Of a DNA stretch of 64,000 bases, positions 19,101 to 28,158 are shown one piece after another. The notes beneath the pieces were generated by a model. The model did not search any database. It was not told the origin of the DNA and saw only the letters and a list, made by a program, of their open reading frames with translations. Numbering within the stretch: the first letter of the stretch is position 1; every line of letters starts with the position of its first letter. Made by a program: the position numbers and the translations under genes. Origin of the DNA: Micromonospora terminaliae (GTDB lineage: Bacteria; Actinomycetota; Actinomycetes; Mycobacteriales; Micromonosporaceae); assembly GCF_009671205.1 (NCBI RefSeq), contig NZ_CP045309.1, positions 744,001 to 808,000 on the forward strand, written 5' to 3'.

Positions 19101-22050
19101 CCACCTTGCCGTTGCCGGTCAGCGGCAGCGCGTCGAGCCGGACGAACGCGGCGGGCACCAGATAGGACGGCAGGTCGGCGGCGAGCGCCGCGCGGAGGTC
19201 CGTGACGTCGGCGTCCGACCCGCCCACGAGGTACGCGACGAGCCGCGGGTCGTCGGGATCGTCCCGGCGCAGCTGCACCGTCACGTCCAGCTCCGGCCGG
19301 CAGCGGCGGACGGCCGCCTCGATCTCGCCGCACTCCACCCGGTAGCCGCGCAGCTTCACCTGACGGTCGGTGCGGCCCAGGTATTCGAGGTGCCCGTCCG
19401 GACGCAGGCGGACCAGGTCGCCGGTGCGGTAGAGCCGTGCGCCGGGGACCGCCGAGAACGGGTCCGGGACGAACCGCTCGGCCGTCAACCGCGGCTGGTT
19501 CAGGTAGCCGCGCGCCACGCCGGCCCCGCCGACGTACAGCTCGCCGGCCACGCCTGCCGGGACCGGGTTCCCCCACGCGTCGAGCACGTACAGCTGCGTG
19601 TTGGCGATCGGCCGGCCCACGGGCACGGACCCGTCCCCGGGCGAGGACGGGTCGACCTCGTACGCGGCGCAGCCCACCACGGTCTCCGTCGGCCCGTACT
19701 CGTTGACCAGCGCGGTGCCGGGCGCGTGGGCCCGCCACGGCGCCACCTGGTCGGCCCGCAGGTTCTCGCCGCCGATCACGAAACACCGCGTGCGGCCGGC
19801 CAGCTCGGCGGGACGGAGCTGGTGGCGGACCAGGTCGAGCTGCGCCGGCGTGATCTTGACGAGCCCGAACGGGGTCCGCTGCTCGCGCAGCGCCTCGCCC
19901 AGCGCCTCGGGGCCGAGGTGCTCGCCGATCATCCGCACGGTCGCGCCGCTCACCAGCGGGACCAGCAGGCTCGTCACGGTCAGGTCGAACCCGATCGACG
20001 AGTGCAGCGGGACCACGTCACCGGGCCGCAGCCGGTAGGCCTGGGCCGCCCAGCGCACGTAGTTGCACACGCCGCGGTGGGTGACCAGGACGCCCTTGGG
20101 GCGGCCGGTGGAGCCGGAGGTGTGGATGACGTACGCCAGGTCGCCGGCCGACGGCTGCGGCCGGCGGCGGGCGCGCCGCCGCGGCCCGCCACCCCGGGCC
20201 GGTTCGGCGGCCGCGACCGGCGTGTCCGGACCCGGCACCAGCAGCGCCGTGCCGTCGGGCGCCAGGTGCGCCAGCTCGGCGCAGGTGAGCACGACCGGCG
20301 CGGCGGCGTCCGCGATCAGGTACCGCAGCCGGGCCGGCGGGTTGGCCGGATCCATGGGTACGTAGGCCGCGCCGGTCCGCAGCACGGCGAGGACCGCCAC
20401 GGCGAACGGGACCGCGCGGGGCAGGAGCACCCCCACCAGGCTGCCGATGCCGACGCCCCGCCCGCGCAGCGTCTCCGCCAGCGCCTCGGCCCGGACGTGC
20501 AGCTCCTGGTAGCTCAGCGCGGCGTCGCCGTCGGTCACCGCCACGGCCGCCGGGGTCTGCCGCGCCTGCCGTTCGATCAGCAGGTGGACCAGGTCGTCGG
20601 GCTCGGCGGGGGTGGCGGTGCGGTTCCACTCGCCGACGAGCCGCCGGTGCTCCTCGGGGGTGAGCATCGCGGCCGAGCCGACCGGCGCGCCCGGGTCGGC
20701 CAGCAGCGAGCGCAGCAGCGTCTGGAAGTGCCCGGCGAGCCGGGCCATCGCGTCGGCGTCGAACAGCTCGGTGCGGTATTCCAGCGCCGTGCGCAGGCCG
20801 TCGGCGTTCTCCCGGACCGAGACGGTGAGGTCGAACTTGGCGGTGTCGATCGGCACCTCGACCGCGGTGACCTGGAGGTCGTCGAGTCGTGGGGGTGCCG
20901 CCTCGCGGCCGTAGACGAACATCACCTGGAACAGCGGGGTGAAGCCGGGCCGGCGGGGTGGACGCAGCGCCTCCAGCACCGTCGAAAAGGGAAGCTCCTC
21001 CCGGTTCAGGCCCTCCAGGGCGGCGGTGCGCACCCGCCCGAGCAGCGTCTCGAACGACGGGTCGTCGTCCAGCCGGGCCCGCACGGCGACGGTGTTCAGC
21101 AGTAGCCCGACGAGCCGCTGCGTGTCGGGACGCCGCCGGTTGGCCACCGGCGTGCCCACCACGATGTCGCGCTGCCCCGTCCACCGCGCCAGCAGCACGT
21201 GCAGCGTGGCCAGCAGGACCATGTACGGGGAGACGCGCGCCCGCCGGCACAGCGCCGCGAGCGCCTCGGCGTCGACGTCGAGCGGCACCGACAGGGTGGC
21301 TCCCGCGCTGGACGGCACGGTGGGGCGCGGGCCCCGGGTGGGCAGCTCCAGCACGGCCGGCGCGTCCGTGAACTCCGCGCGCCAGTGGTCGAGCTGGGCG
21401 GCCGCCTCCGGGCCGTTCAGCCAGTCCCGCTGCCGGACCGCGTGGTCGCGGCAGTCGACCTCGACGGGGTCGAGGCGCGCCGGCCGTCCCGCGCGGTGCG
21501 CGGCGTAGAGCCGTTCCCACTCGTCGTGGAGGAGCCCGAGCGACCACTCGTCGACCGCGACGTGGTGGAAGGTCAGCAGGAGGACGTGCTCCTCCGGGGC
21601 GCAGCGCAGCAGGAGGGCGCGGACCACGGGGCCGCGTTCCAGGTCCATCGGGGTGTGCGCCTCGGCGTGCATCCGGGCCTGCAGCTCCTGGTCACGCTGC
21701 CAGGTGGGCAGGCCGCTCAGGTCGTGCACGCGCAGGAGCCCCGGACGCGCCTCGTGGACCACCTGGACCAGGCGTACCGCCGCGTCGTTATCGCCGGGCG
21801 CGCCGTCCGCGGCCGGGGCGAGGGTGGTGCGCAGGGCGGCGTGCCGGGCGACCAGGTCGTCGAGTGTGGCCGACAGGGCCGGCACGTCCAGCGGACCGTG
21901 CAGCCGGTACGCCAGCGGCACCAGGTAGCTGGTCGTCCCCGGGTCGAGGCGGCTGAGCTGCCACATCTGACGTTGTGCGGCGGAGGCCGGAGCAGGGGCC
22001 GCGTCCGCCAGAAAATTGCCGGCGTCGACCCTTGTGATCAGTGTTTTCAT
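10186..22050 (-). CDS. Hybrid NRPS-PKS with terminal thioesterase and fused MFS exporter (C-A-T-KS-AT-T-C-A-T-TE-MFS)
   Basis: A 3,954-residue protein; approximate residues follow. C1 14–450 (HHVAVDEW near 163). A1 490–985, specificity DLTKVGEVGK, close to the Asn/Asp codes. T1 LGGHS near 1059. KS 1128–1552 with active Cys 1299 (TACSTS) plus EAHGTGT and the KANIGHT His. AT 1647–2003 with GHSLGEY near 1744 and RGYH in the specificity loop, probably malonyl. T2 near 2075. C2 2146–2583 with canonical HHNVSDG near 2292. A2 2620–3110, DMPQVGLVWK, unassigned. T3 LGGDS near 3160. TE 3222–3463 with GHCVGG, nucleophile Cys3295. A Pro/Glu/Ser-rich linker then leads to a 12-helix MFS_3-type exporter from about 3503. 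No KR, DH or ER was seen. Start chosen at ATG 22050 (MKTLITRV); ATGs at 22092 and 22095 lack a better ribosome site. A natural synthetase-exporter fusion is the likely reading, since the frame is unbroken. Confidence 0.95.
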   Translation of the reverse strand: MKTLITRVDAGNFLADAAPAPASAAQRQMWQLSRLDPGTTSYLVPLAYRLHGPLDVPALSATLDDLVARHAALRTTLAPAADGAPGDNDAAVRLVQVVHEARPGLLRVHDLSGLPTWQRDQELQARMHAEAHTPMDLERGPVVRALLLRCAPEEHVLLLTFHHVAVDEWSLGLLHDEWERLYAAHRAGRPARLDPVEVDCRDHAVRQRDWLNGPEAAAQLDHWRAEFTDAPAVLELPTRGPRPTVPSSAGATLSVPLDVDAEALAALCRRARVSPYMVLLATLHVLLARWTGQRDIVVGTPVANRRRPDTQRLVGLLLNTVAVRARLDDDPSFETLLGRVRTAALEGLNREELPFSTVLEALRPPRRPGFTPLFQVMFVYGREAAPPRLDDLQVTAVEVPIDTAKFDLTVSVRENADGLRTALEYRTELFDADAMARLAGHFQTLLRSLLADPGAPVGSAAMLTPEEHRRLVGEWNRTATPAEPDDLVHLLIERQARQTPAAVAVTDGDAALSYQELHVRAEALAETLRGRGVGIGSLVGVLLPRAVPFAVAVLAVLRTGAAYVPMDPANPPARLRYLIADAAAPVVLTCAELAHLAPDGTALLVPGPDTPVAAAEPARGGGPRRRARRRPQPSAGDLAYVIHTSGSTGRPKGVLVTHRGVCNYVRWAAQAYRLRPGDVVPLHSSIGFDLTVTSLLVPLVSGATVRMIGEHLGPEALGEALREQRTPFGLVKITPAQLDLVRHQLRPAELAGRTRCFVIGGENLRADQVAPWRAHAPGTALVNEYGPTETVVGCAAYEVDPSSPGDGSVPVGRPIANTQLYVLDAWGNPVPAGVAGELYVGGAGVARGYLNQPRLTAERFVPDPFSAVPGARLYRTGDLVRLRPDGHLEYLGRTDRQVKLRGYRVECGEIEAAVRRCRPELDVTVQLRRDDPDDPRLVAYLVGGSDADVTDLRAALAADLPSYLVPAAFVRLDALPLTGNGKVDTAALPPPGRAADVPRQRSAPQPGPVAIEPPAPAPAPAGWDAARVRLERLVVDVWRDVLGVDRIGVRDTFFDLGGHSMRLLAVLERLRDRLGDVLTVTDLFRHPTVESLATFLTTATTGTPAPAAAPAPTARAGAHGDTGRPGGLVAVVGMACRFPGARTVDEYWHNIRTGVESVREFSVEEMLAAGADRDRLDDPAYVRAGTWLPGIDEFDAAFFGITPREAQTLDPQHRLLLECAWHALEHAGHDPSRRTGRVGLFAGSGRSSYLLDHLSGHPELTGTIGEHQLSISNDKDFLLSRVAYKLDLTGPAVTVATACSTSLVAVHLGRQSLLTGESDLVLAGGVSIFPAQRRGYLYHDGGIYSPDGHCRPFSADARGSIESSGVGIVALKRLEDALADGDTVYAVIRGSAINNDGARRTGYTAPGVAGQVEVVSSALAVAGVDPRSVSYVEAHGTGTSLGDPIEVAALTEAFRRGTDDRGFCALGSVKANIGHTDAAAGVAGLIKTVLALWSRTLPPAINVREPNPAIDFAGSPFYLNDSARPWTADGPRRAGVSSFGMGGTNAHVVLEEPPATPAPPAEPAPGPHLLVVSARTGEALDRQARRLRDWLAGRPEVDLADLAANLGRRQSMPHRRFLVAADRADALAALDTPQRQFTGVHPGGRRPLVFAFPGHGAQHVAMGAGLYRDEPTYRAVVDECADLVRDDLGLDLRTVLCPAPDRHAEAERLLAQPRLVQPALFVTGYALARSLLARGVTPDLMVGHSLGEYVAACLAGVFSLADALRLVCARGALVERTPAGAMLAVSRPEAAVAALLDDRTSLAAVNAPELCVVSGDPEAIGALRERLTADGVDCRPLRVARGYHSALLDPVLDEFAEHARRVTLHEPERPYLSNLTGGPVTPGQVTDPAYWVRHMREPVRFAESAALLAEQDVVLAELGPGHALGGLARLAGLRPGQAVAAMRHPRGDADDLATLLDAVGRLWLAGAPVDWTRFQGGGRRRLALPGYPFERQRYWVDAAPRSGAAAVPAPAPPDAPEAPDAPAAPRPVEAGNRPALSTAYVAPATPTQERVAEIWAELLGIRPIGAHDNFFELGGHSLLATQVVVRLRARLGVALPLETVFAQPTVAGIAAALPATVDAPAAVAPAPAAPMAPAIPRADPGSGPAPLSSGQHRLWFLDQAYAQNAYTVSTALLLDGDLDVDALRGALAELVRRHESLRTVFPLGPDGDPVQEVRPAGPVGLPVLTAPGDADDAAAPRTIVESAVADAVPGWVHAALAADVRRPFDLAAGPLFRAVLLRVTDDRHVLSLTMHHNVSDGWSLGIIAGELATLYDAAREGRPAPLPELAVQYGDYARWQRGRLADPDNDDLRWWRRQLDGVASVLEVPTDRPRPPVQTFDGAVSTRVLPAETADGLRRFSQARGATLAMTVLAALKALLWRYTGQRDICVGTPVAGRVRAELEPMVGFFVNMLPLRTVLDGEWTFAELLAEVRRTALGAYDHQEVPFERLVDLVDAPRHLSRNPLFQVMFNLLNVPEQRELGTTGLRMVPFAVEPGIAQQDLALYAYEVDEGLRFRLEYNTALYDAGTAERMMGHLETLLAAAVADPDVRLADLAVLTPAERDRFAGWNDTATEPGWPVPGRPSLVDLIAHQVATRPDRPAVTFGATTLSYAELNARANRLAHRLRRAGVGPDVTVAVCLHRSEELPVTLLGVLKAGGAYVPVDPDYPAERQRYVLTHSDARVLVTEAGLADRFTGFAGEVVCGGAALDAEPATDPEVPAGPDDLAYVIYTSGSTGRPKGVRVSHGAVVNTLATMRERPGLTGDGTMLAMASFAFDMSVPELFLPLVVGARMLLVGRDVAYDAPRLAGLLRTERVTLAQGTPATWRLLIESAWAGTPGLTAVCGGEAVSAPLARQLAERVDALWNLYGPTEAAVWCAMDRIEPGFTQLTIGRPIGNMRVHVLDARLAPTPVGVLGELYLGGVGLARDYHGDAALTAQRFVPDPDGGGRLYRTGDLGRRLADGRVEFVGRSDSQVKVRGFRIELGEIEAVLRRHESVRDAAVVVREDGAEKSIVAYLTLAGAGGDAGPDRAEVTADFDVDAAPWRAFARTWLPDYMVPSAFVVLDRMPLNANRKVDRSALPAPRRGGAAVGATPPDTPLRKALAERWAAVLGYDSVGIDDDFFDLGGDSFKAIKALAGSDPAISVLDLFRHPTIRGLTEHLDATGGSVGRLLHELTPARPGTPTTLTLVCVPFGGGSAITFQPLADALPAGVSLYALERPGHDVNRRDEPLLDLDELVDGCVAEVVEKITGPVAVYGHCVGGAEAVELARRLEAAGVDVTGVVIGAHFPAPRLPGRVFGWLRRWFPVERWTSKRRTLESLRAMGFFTEVFDENEKDFVMRVVLADSAKGEDYYTDVYAAGLPRKLAAPLVSVVGSGDRATELYQERYLEWEFFADRVSLEVIEGAGHYFAKHQPAELADIILAHCAAPPAPREAQPEPAPEPESTPASESTPASTLPCRQPAAPRRAMPSLAVFYLIAIGQLVSLIGSGLTGFGMSLWVYQRTGSVSLFATATVLALLPAVVLSPVAGALADRWDRRRLMILADCLAATGTVSLALLLWLGQLQLWHVFTAITVTAVATAFQQPAYLAAVTQLVPKRYYGRANGIVSLGTATSTVLAPLVGGALVIAVGLRGIVVIDLLTFAVAVLVTLSVRFPDTLFVKREEPFRREVLGGWRFIVRRHGLVALVVLVASLNYFFAMVEVLVTPLTLSFGDPAVLGRVLAASGVGMVVGSVLMGVWGGTARRATGILVSVVLLGVSLLTVGLRPSPLFPALGLFGMGLATALVNTHWLAIVQAKVGLELQGRVLSMGQMLSWLMVPAGFLSAGPLAEHVFAPLAAPGGVLAGVVGTGPGRGMALAAIVAGLCALALAAAGIAYRPIRNVEDELPDNDPGTIILADKDRLQEEADRRLALLRSEGARR

Positions 22051-22569
22051 AAGACAGGTGCAGATCCCTCGATAGGAATTTCCTGTCCACATCATCGGCA
22101 GCGCCGATCTTCGGGGGGATCGCCGGATCGGACGGCCGTCGATGCGTTCGGCCGACGGGTTCGCACGTTCGTCTATTTTTTCGGCGGGGGTAACCTTTGC
22201 GACTGCGGTGGCCCGCCGACCTCGTGGCCCGACGGTGCCGGCGTGCCCTCCAGCAGGGGATTTGCCCTCTCCGGGCGGGCCCGGACGGTGGTGCCGGCGG
22301 CCCGGTGGCGGCTCGCGGGGGCCACTGTTGACAATCTGACTCCGGGCCCCCGAATGTCCTGTCGGCGCATTTTGGTCTGATGCACCTGGCCGTGACCTCT
22401 CTATCCGGCCGTGCCACTCCTATGTCGACATGAGGCAGGCATTTCCGGGGACGGCTCGCAATGAGCACTTCCGGCAGTTCGGTGATGAATTGCGGCAGGG
22501 CGGGCCGGGCCCGGGGTGCCGTCGTCGGGTCATGGGATGCCGGACCTCGGCGCGGGGGAGGATGTGACC
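22051..22569. promoter_or_regulatory. Divergent intergenic region upstream of the biosynthetic operon and the SDR gene
   Basis: This 519-bp gap must hold the promoter of the minus-strand synthetase operon and that of the plus-strand SDR gene. Visible structure: GACAGG (22053–22058) pairs with CCTGTC (22082–22087), and inside it AGGAATTTCCT (22074–22084) is an 11-bp palindrome. Both fall in the 5' leader of the synthetase mRNA, just before the chosen start. A T-rich run, TATTTTTT, lies near 22175. TTGACA at 22327–22332 could be a plus-strand -35, but no convincing -10 follows. No conserved gene was seen here. Confidence 0.4.
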
Positions 22570-23472
22570 ATGAGTGCTCTCGAAGCAGAAGTTTCCCGGC
22601 GGGTCGTGGTCACCGGCGCGGCCGGAAAGCTCGGCCGCGCCGTGGTCGCGCACCTGCGCACGGTGGGCGTCGACGTGCTCGCGGTCGACCGCGACGGCGG
22701 GCGCGACCCGCGGGCCGTCGCGGGCGAGTTCCTCCAGGTCGACCTCACCGACTACGGACAGGTGCTGGAGGCGTTCACCGGCGGCGCCGACGAGCACGCC
22801 GGCGGCGTGGGGGCGGTGGTGCACCTGGCGGCGGTCCCGGCGCCCGGGCTGCTGCCCAACGCGGTGACCTTCGCGAACAACTCCGCCGCCACGTACAACG
22901 TCTTCGCCGCCGCCCGGGCCGCCGGGATCAAGCGGGTCGTGTGGGCGTCGAGCGAGACCGTGCTGGGCCTGCCGTTCGACACCCCGCCCCCGTACGCGCC
23001 GGTGGACGAGGAGTACCCGCCGCGCCCGGAGTCGACCTACTCGCTGAACAAGGCCCTCGAGGAGGAGATGGCGCGGCACTTCTGCCGCTGGGACCCGGAG
23101 CTGGTCATGGTGGGCCTGCGCTTTTCCAACGTGATGGACGTCGAGGACTACGCGGGATTCCCCGCCTTCCAGGCCGATCCGCGGTTGCGCCGCTGGAACC
23201 TCTGGGGCTACATCGACGCCCGCGACGGCGCCCAGGCGGTCGAGCGGGCGCTCGCCCACGACCGGCCCGGCGCCGACGTCTTCATCATCGCCAACGCCGA
23301 CACCGTGATGAGCAGGTCCAGTGCCGACCTGATGGCCGACGTCTATCCGGACGTCGAGATCCGCGGGGAACTCGGCGAACACGAGACCCTGCTGAGCATC
23401 GACAAGGCCCGCCGGGTGCTGGGCTACGAGCCGCGGCACTCCTGGCGCGACCACGTCTATCCCGCCGGTTGA
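22570..23472 (+). CDS. NAD-dependent epimerase/dehydratase family protein (extended SDR)
   Basis: A 300-residue Rossmann-fold enzyme. VVTGAAGKLG (T15–G22) is the nucleotide-binding TGxxGxxG motif and YSLNK gives the catalytic Y157 and K161. Residues such as HLAAVPAPG and WASSETVLGLP fit the extended SDR group that acts on sugars or similar hydroxylated substrates. The ATG at 22570 was preferred to upstream starts because GGGGAGG lies 9 bases before it. It is divergent from the synthetase operon, so it could be a tailoring or precursor enzyme for that pathway, but nothing in the sequence ties it to the cluster. The exact substrate is unknown. Confidence 0.85.
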   Translation: MSALEAEVSRRVVVTGAAGKLGRAVVAHLRTVGVDVLAVDRDGGRDPRAVAGEFLQVDLTDYGQVLEAFTGGADEHAGGVGAVVHLAAVPAPGLLPNAVTFANNSAATYNVFAAARAAGIKRVVWASSETVLGLPFDTPPPYAPVDEEYPPRPESTYSLNKALEEEMARHFCRWDPELVMVGLRFSNVMDVEDYAGFPAFQADPRLRRWNLWGYIDARDGAQAVERALAHDRPGADVFIIANADTVMSRSSADLMADVYPDVEIRGELGEHETLLSIDKARRVLGYEPRHSWRDHVYPAG

Positions 23473-23473
23473 T

Positions 23474-23489
23474 CCGCCCGATCGGGCGG
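23474..23489 (+). terminator. GC palindrome just after the SDR gene
   Basis: CCGCCC-GATC-GGGCGG forms a 6-bp stem with a GATC loop starting 2 bp after the stop codon. There is no T tract, so it is a candidate rather than a clear intrinsic terminator. Part of it (CGATCGGGCG) recurs about 40 bp downstream. Confidence 0.4.
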
Positions 23490-23723
23490 CGAGGGCTCCG
23501 GTGAGCAGGGCCCCGCCATCCGATCGGGCGAGCCGGTCTGCATCGGAAGGTGGGGTCGCCCACCGGTGTGGCCGGAATTGAGGCCGTGCGGTCGAATCCG
23601 GGTGCGGCGCGGTACCGCGAGAGGACCGTGCCTTCTACGGTGACGTCCGGCACGCGGGCGGGTGGACGTTGCCGGGGGCCGACCCGGTGGTGCCGTCTCG
23701 GGCGTTCACAGGGAGTTGACTGG

Positions 23724-26700
23724 ATGCAGGTCTGGAGTCGCACCGTCGCGGGTCTGGTCGCCGGGGCCGTCGTGGTGACGGGCGTACCGGCGGTCGCGGG
23801 CACCGTGGCGACGAAGCTCACCGCCACGGGCGCCGGCACCACCGTGCAAACCGGCGCGGCGGCGCTGAGCGGCGGGGCCGCACTGGGCGCGGCACGTACG
23901 GTCGCCACCGCGGCCCAGGTGGTGCCGGGGGACACCCGGCTGGTGCCGTCGGTGCCGCGTACCGACACGCCGCGGATCACCAACGGCGAGATCACGGACC
24001 TGGAGGTGATCGGCAACCGGGTCTTCATCGCCGGCACCTTCACCTCGATCGCCAACGTCGGCGGGACGACCATCGCGCAGAAGTCGCTGGCCTCGTACAA
24101 CCTGGACACCGGGAAGGTCGACACCGGCTTCAAGCCGACGTTCGACGGGTCCGTCGAAGCCGTCGAGGCGTCGCCGGACGGGTCGGCGCTCTACGTCACC
24201 GGCTCCTTCAACACGGTCGGCGGCGTCACGAAGCGGAAGATCGTGAAGCTCAACCCGACCACCGGGGCGCCGATCGCGGCGTTCACGGCGACCGCGAACG
24301 CCCGCGGGACCGCGCTGGCCGTGAGCAGCACGGCGGTCTACGTGGGCGGCCAGTTCACGACGGTCAACGGGGTGAGCCGCCCCGGCCTGGTCGCGCTCAA
24401 CCCCACCACGGGCGCCGTGGACACCGGTTTCAACCTGCCGCTCACCGGCGGCATCGGCGTCGGCGGCATGCTCACCGTGCAGCAGCTCAAGCTGACCCAC
24501 GACCGGAGCAAGCTGCTCGTCGTCCACACCGGCCGGCAGATCGCCGGCCAGGACCGCTACGGCGTCGCGCTGATCAACACGGCCACCAAGGCGCTGCTGC
24601 CGTGGCGTACCCGGCTCTGGGAGGACAACCTCTCCTTCGTCGGCGGCATCCAGCGGGTGTTCGCGGGCGACATCGCGCCGGACGACTCCTACTTCGTCGT
24701 CACGAGCGGCTCGGGCGGCGACCGCCCGCCGATCAACGACACGGCCATCGCGTACCCGCTCACCGGCGCCGACAACGTCCAGCCCCTCTGGGTGTCGCGG
24801 CACTTCGACAGCGTCTACTCGGTCGCCATCACCGCCACCGCCGTGTACGTCGGCGGCCACTTCAGCTGGCAGGAGTCGCCGACGTCCAACGTCCCCTGGC
24901 CCGGCCTGGACAACGTCGGCTACGGCACCGGCCAGGGCCTGAGCGGCTACGGCCTCGGCGACCAGGTGGTCCGCCGCGACCACCTCGGCGCGCTCGACCC
25001 GGCGACCGGCACGGCGCTGGAGTGGAACCCCGGCTCCAGCTCGTACGAGGGCGAGAAGGCCATGCTGGCCACCCCGCGCGGTCTCCTCGTCGGCGGCGAC
25101 GGCAACACCAAGGGCGGCAAGACCGTCGGCCGGGTCGGCTTCTTCGACCTGAACACGGTGCCGGCGCCGTCGGCCGTCGACACCACCATCGTCACCCCCA
25201 TCGAGGGCGCGGTGAAGCCGGCCAACGAGTCGTTCACGCTCAGCGGCCAGGCGCTCGCCCCGGCCGGCGTCACCCGGGTCCAGATCGAGATCCAGAACCG
25301 GAACACCAAGCAGTACCTCCAGGACGACCTGAAGACCTGGGGCGCCGCCAACACCATCAACGCCACGGTCGCGGCGGTGAACGCCACCTCGACCACGTGG
25401 ACGCTGCCGGTGTCGCTGCCCTCCGGCCTCTACCAGATCCAGGCGAAGACGTTCGGCCGCAACAGCACCAGCGATCCCACGAAGGCGGTCAAGAAGATCG
25501 AGACGTTCCGCTTCGACGACCTGCCGCCGTCGACGCGGATCGACTCGCCGCCCGGCGGTCTGCTCGCCACGAAGAGCTTCCTCGCCACCGGCACCGCCAC
25601 CGACGACAAGGGCGTCGGCTCGCTGATCTACTCGTTCCGCACCGCGGACAACCGGTACCTCCAGGACGACGGGACGGTGGCCCCGGTCTACAACACCTTC
25701 CGCGGCGAGCCGGACGTGATCGGCGCGCTGTCGACCACCTGGCAGTTCGAGGTGGCCCTACCGATCGAGGGCCAGTGGCGGATGACCGCCACCGCGGTCG
25801 ACACCGCCGGCCAGAGCGACCTGCGCGGCGACACCCGGGACTGGACGGTCTCGTCGACCGGTGTTCCGCCGACCGTGGCCATCACGGCGCCCGTGCCGAT
25901 GACCCCGCCGACCGCCGCCGCACCGGTCACCGTCGGGCCGGGGGCCACCGTCACCTTCGCCGGCACCGCCCAGGACGACGACGCCCTGAAGTCGGTCGAG
26001 ATCTACCTGCGCAACAACACCACGCGGGAGGCGCTGGCCGCCGACGGCACGTGGGGCGCCGACTCGGTGGCGGCCTACTACCGGGTCTCCCCGACCAACC
26101 TCAACGCCGCGTCGTACGCCTGGTCGTACACCACGGTGCCGCTCACGCCGGGCGTCTACGACTTCCGGGTACGGGCCACCGACAGCCTGGGCCTGACCAC
26201 GTCCGGCACGAGCATGGGCCGGCTCACCGTCACCGCCCAGGTGCCCGGCGACGCGTTCCCGGACGGCCGGCTCAGCTTCACCGGTGTCGACCAGAACGTC
26301 GACCAGTTGCACCTCAACCTCGCCGGCACGGCGACCGACGACAAGGGCGTGCAGAGCGTCCGGGTGGCGCTGCGCGACCTGGACACCGGCCGGTACGTCC
26401 AGCCCAACGGCACCATGGCCGCCGCCTTCGCCACGGTGAACGCCACCCTGGCGGCTCCGGGCGCGACGAGCACCGCGTTCACCCTGTCGATCGACCTGCC
26501 GACCAAGGGTGAGTACAGCGTCGAGGCCTGGGCCGTCGACACGGCGGGCCAGCAGGACGGGTCGACCTCCGGCGCCACGGCGCGGTACCTGGTCTACCCG
26601 GGTGACCTCGACCCGCGGCTGGAGCCGAGCGTCACCCCGGTGGAGGGCCAGGCGTACACCGGCGGCCGGATCGTGGTGAGCGGACGGGCCGTCGACGACG

Positions 26701-26963
26701 TCGGAATGCTGCGGGTGGACATCCAGATCTCCAACAGCGCGGGGCAGGGGATGAACGCCTCCGGCACCTTCAGCACGCCGGGCACCCCGGGCAACTTCCC
26801 GTGGATCGCGTCCTTCCTCACCAGCCCGGGTTCCCCGGGGTCGAACTTCGCGTACACCTCGCCGGTGATTCCGGCGGGCACCTACACGGTCTCGATCCGG
26901 GGCGTCGACAACTACGGGCAGGTGCAGCAGCCGCCGAGGACCGTCTCGGTGACCGTCAGCTGA
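23724..26963 (+). CDS. Secreted beta-propeller protein with Ig-like repeats
   Basis: A 1,079-residue exported protein. ATG 23724 follows AGGGAG by 8 bases and starts a signal peptide (MQVWSRTVAGLVAGAVVV, with a cleavable Ala-rich end). Residues of roughly 70–460 form a propeller built from repeats such as GSVEAVEASPDGSALYVTG and VYVGGQFTTVNG, resembling delta-60/DUF5122-type repeats. The C-terminal half contains about five Ig-like repeats, each beginning with a proline-rich strand and carrying GTATDDKGV, LQDDGT or AVDTAGQ-type signatures. Related repeats in secreted proteins mediate adhesion or glycan binding. No catalytic motif was seen, so an extracellular binding or structural role is the best guess. 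It is flanked downstream by a strong hairpin and a convergent gene. Confidence 0.8.
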   Translation: MQVWSRTVAGLVAGAVVVTGVPAVAGTVATKLTATGAGTTVQTGAAALSGGAALGAARTVATAAQVVPGDTRLVPSVPRTDTPRITNGEITDLEVIGNRVFIAGTFTSIANVGGTTIAQKSLASYNLDTGKVDTGFKPTFDGSVEAVEASPDGSALYVTGSFNTVGGVTKRKIVKLNPTTGAPIAAFTATANARGTALAVSSTAVYVGGQFTTVNGVSRPGLVALNPTTGAVDTGFNLPLTGGIGVGGMLTVQQLKLTHDRSKLLVVHTGRQIAGQDRYGVALINTATKALLPWRTRLWEDNLSFVGGIQRVFAGDIAPDDSYFVVTSGSGGDRPPINDTAIAYPLTGADNVQPLWVSRHFDSVYSVAITATAVYVGGHFSWQESPTSNVPWPGLDNVGYGTGQGLSGYGLGDQVVRRDHLGALDPATGTALEWNPGSSSYEGEKAMLATPRGLLVGGDGNTKGGKTVGRVGFFDLNTVPAPSAVDTTIVTPIEGAVKPANESFTLSGQALAPAGVTRVQIEIQNRNTKQYLQDDLKTWGAANTINATVAAVNATSTTWTLPVSLPSGLYQIQAKTFGRNSTSDPTKAVKKIETFRFDDLPPSTRIDSPPGGLLATKSFLATGTATDDKGVGSLIYSFRTADNRYLQDDGTVAPVYNTFRGEPDVIGALSTTWQFEVALPIEGQWRMTATAVDTAGQSDLRGDTRDWTVSSTGVPPTVAITAPVPMTPPTAAAPVTVGPGATVTFAGTAQDDDALKSVEIYLRNNTTREALAADGTWGADSVAAYYRVSPTNLNAASYAWSYTTVPLTPGVYDFRVRATDSLGLTTSGTSMGRLTVTAQVPGDAFPDGRLSFTGVDQNVDQLHLNLAGTATDDKGVQSVRVALRDLDTGRYVQPNGTMAAAFATVNATLAAPGATSTAFTLSIDLPTKGEYSVEAWAVDTAGQQDGSTSGATARYLVYPGDLDPRLEPSVTPVEGQAYTGGRIVVSGRAVDDVGMLRVDIQISNSAGQGMNASGTFSTPGTPGNFPWIASFLTSPGSPGSNFAYTSPVIPAGTYTVSIRGVDNYGQVQQPPRTVSVTVS

Positions 26964-26969
26964 GCCCGG

Positions 26970-27013
26970 CCGCGGACCGGTCCGGCCCCCTCGCGGGGCG
27001 GGCCGGTCCGCGG
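26970..27013. terminator. Hairpin between convergent genes
   Basis: CCGCGGACCGG (26970–26980) pairs perfectly with CCGGTCCGCGG (27003–27013), an 11-bp stem whose interior is also GC-rich. It lies between the stop of the secreted propeller gene and the stop of the convergent alcohol dehydrogenase and could serve both. Confidence 0.6.
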
Positions 27014-27018
27014 CGCGT

Positions 27019-28068
27019 TCAGCGGGGTACGACGATGCACATCCCGCCGGCCGCCGGCCCGTCCATCGTGGTCAGCGCCTCGGGCACCGCGTCGAGGCCG
27101 ATGGTCCGGGTGATCAGCTCGCCGGGGCGCAGCACCCCGGCCGTGACCAGCCGGAGCAGCTCCGGGTAGGCGTGCGCCGCCATGCCGTGGCTGCCCCGCA
27201 GCTCCAGCTCGTACGCGATCACCAGCTCCATGGGCAGCGCCGGGCGGCCCTGGGCGACGGGGAGGAGGCCGACCTGCACGTGCCGGCCGCGCCGGCGCAG
27301 GCTCTCGACGGACGCCACGCAGGTGGCGTGACTGCCCAGCGCGTCCAGGGAGAGGTGGGCGCCGCCGCCGGTCGCCTCCCGGACCGCCGCGGCCACCGCA
27401 CCCGGCCCGCCGAGCGCGCCGCCGTCGAGGCAGACCGTCGCCCCGAACCGCCGGGCGAGGGCCAGCGCGCCGGGAGCGATGTCGACGGCCACCACCCGCG
27501 CACCGCAGGCCGCCGCGATCATCACGGCCGACAGGCCCACCCCGCCGCAGCCGTGCACCGCCACCCACTCGCCGGCCGCCACCCGGCCCTGCTGGACCAC
27601 GGCCCGGAACGCCGTGGCGAAGCGGCAGCCGAGCGCCGCGGCGGTCGGGTGGTCCAGGTCGTCGGGGAGCCGGACCAGGTTGACGTCCGCGTGCCGCACG
27701 ACCACGTACTCGGCGAACGAGCCCCAGTGGGTGAAGCCGGGCTGCGTCTGCCGCTCGCAGACCTGCTGGTCGCCCGCCAGGCACGCGGGACACTGCCCGC
27801 AGGCGCAGACGAAGGGTGCGGTGACCCGGTCACCGGGCCGCCAGCCGCGGACGCCCGCGCCGACGGCCGCGACGACGCCGGCGAACTCGTGCCCGGGGAC
27901 GTGCGGCGGGCGGATGTCGGGGTCGTGCCCCTGCCAGCCGTGCCAGTCGCTGCGGCACAACCCGGTCGCCTCGACCCGGACCACCACACCGTCGGGCGGC
28001 GCCACGGGGTCGGGGACCTCGCGGACCTCGGGCCGGGCACCGAACTCGTCGAAGATCACCGCACGCAT
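27019..28068 (-). CDS. Zinc-dependent alcohol dehydrogenase (MDR family)
   Basis: A 349-residue medium-chain dehydrogenase. Catalytic zinc ligands are in GLCRSDW (C38) and GHE (H60, E61). The structural zinc loop CACGQCPACLAGDQQVC supplies C90, C93, C96 and C104. A Rossmann segment, VHGCGGVGLSAV, binds NAD(P). The ATG at 28068 has GAGGA upstream and gives the usual family start MRAVIFDEFG, so the longer upstream reading was rejected. It probably oxidises an alcohol or reduces an aldehyde; the substrate cannot be told. It is divergent from the arginase-fold gene, with a 90-bp shared promoter region. Confidence 0.9.
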   Translation of the reverse strand: MRAVIFDEFGARPEVREVPDPVAPPDGVVVRVEATGLCRSDWHGWQGHDPDIRPPHVPGHEFAGVVAAVGAGVRGWRPGDRVTAPFVCACGQCPACLAGDQQVCERQTQPGFTHWGSFAEYVVVRHADVNLVRLPDDLDHPTAAALGCRFATAFRAVVQQGRVAAGEWVAVHGCGGVGLSAVMIAAACGARVVAVDIAPGALALARRFGATVCLDGGALGGPGAVAAAVREATGGGAHLSLDALGSHATCVASVESLRRRGRHVQVGLLPVAQGRPALPMELVIAYELELRGSHGMAAHAYPELLRLVTAGVLRPGELITRTIGLDAVPEALTTMDGPAAGGMCIVVPR

Positions 28069-28158
28069 GCCGGCATCCTCACACGCCGCCTGCGCGCCCG
28101 GTGCGCGTGGCCACCGGATAGCGCCGCCGCCCACGGCCACGGATGCCACCATGGGGGC

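Noticed and set aside
10456..21105. Two multi-kilobase plus-strand frames opposite the hybrid synthetase
   Set aside because: Also antisense shadows; the minus strand frame shows continuous NRPS-PKS-MFS motifs across the same span.
22461..23504. Plus-strand frame overlapping the SDR gene
   Set aside because: Arg/Gly-rich shadow frame; the SDR frame has a ribosome site and all catalytic motifs.
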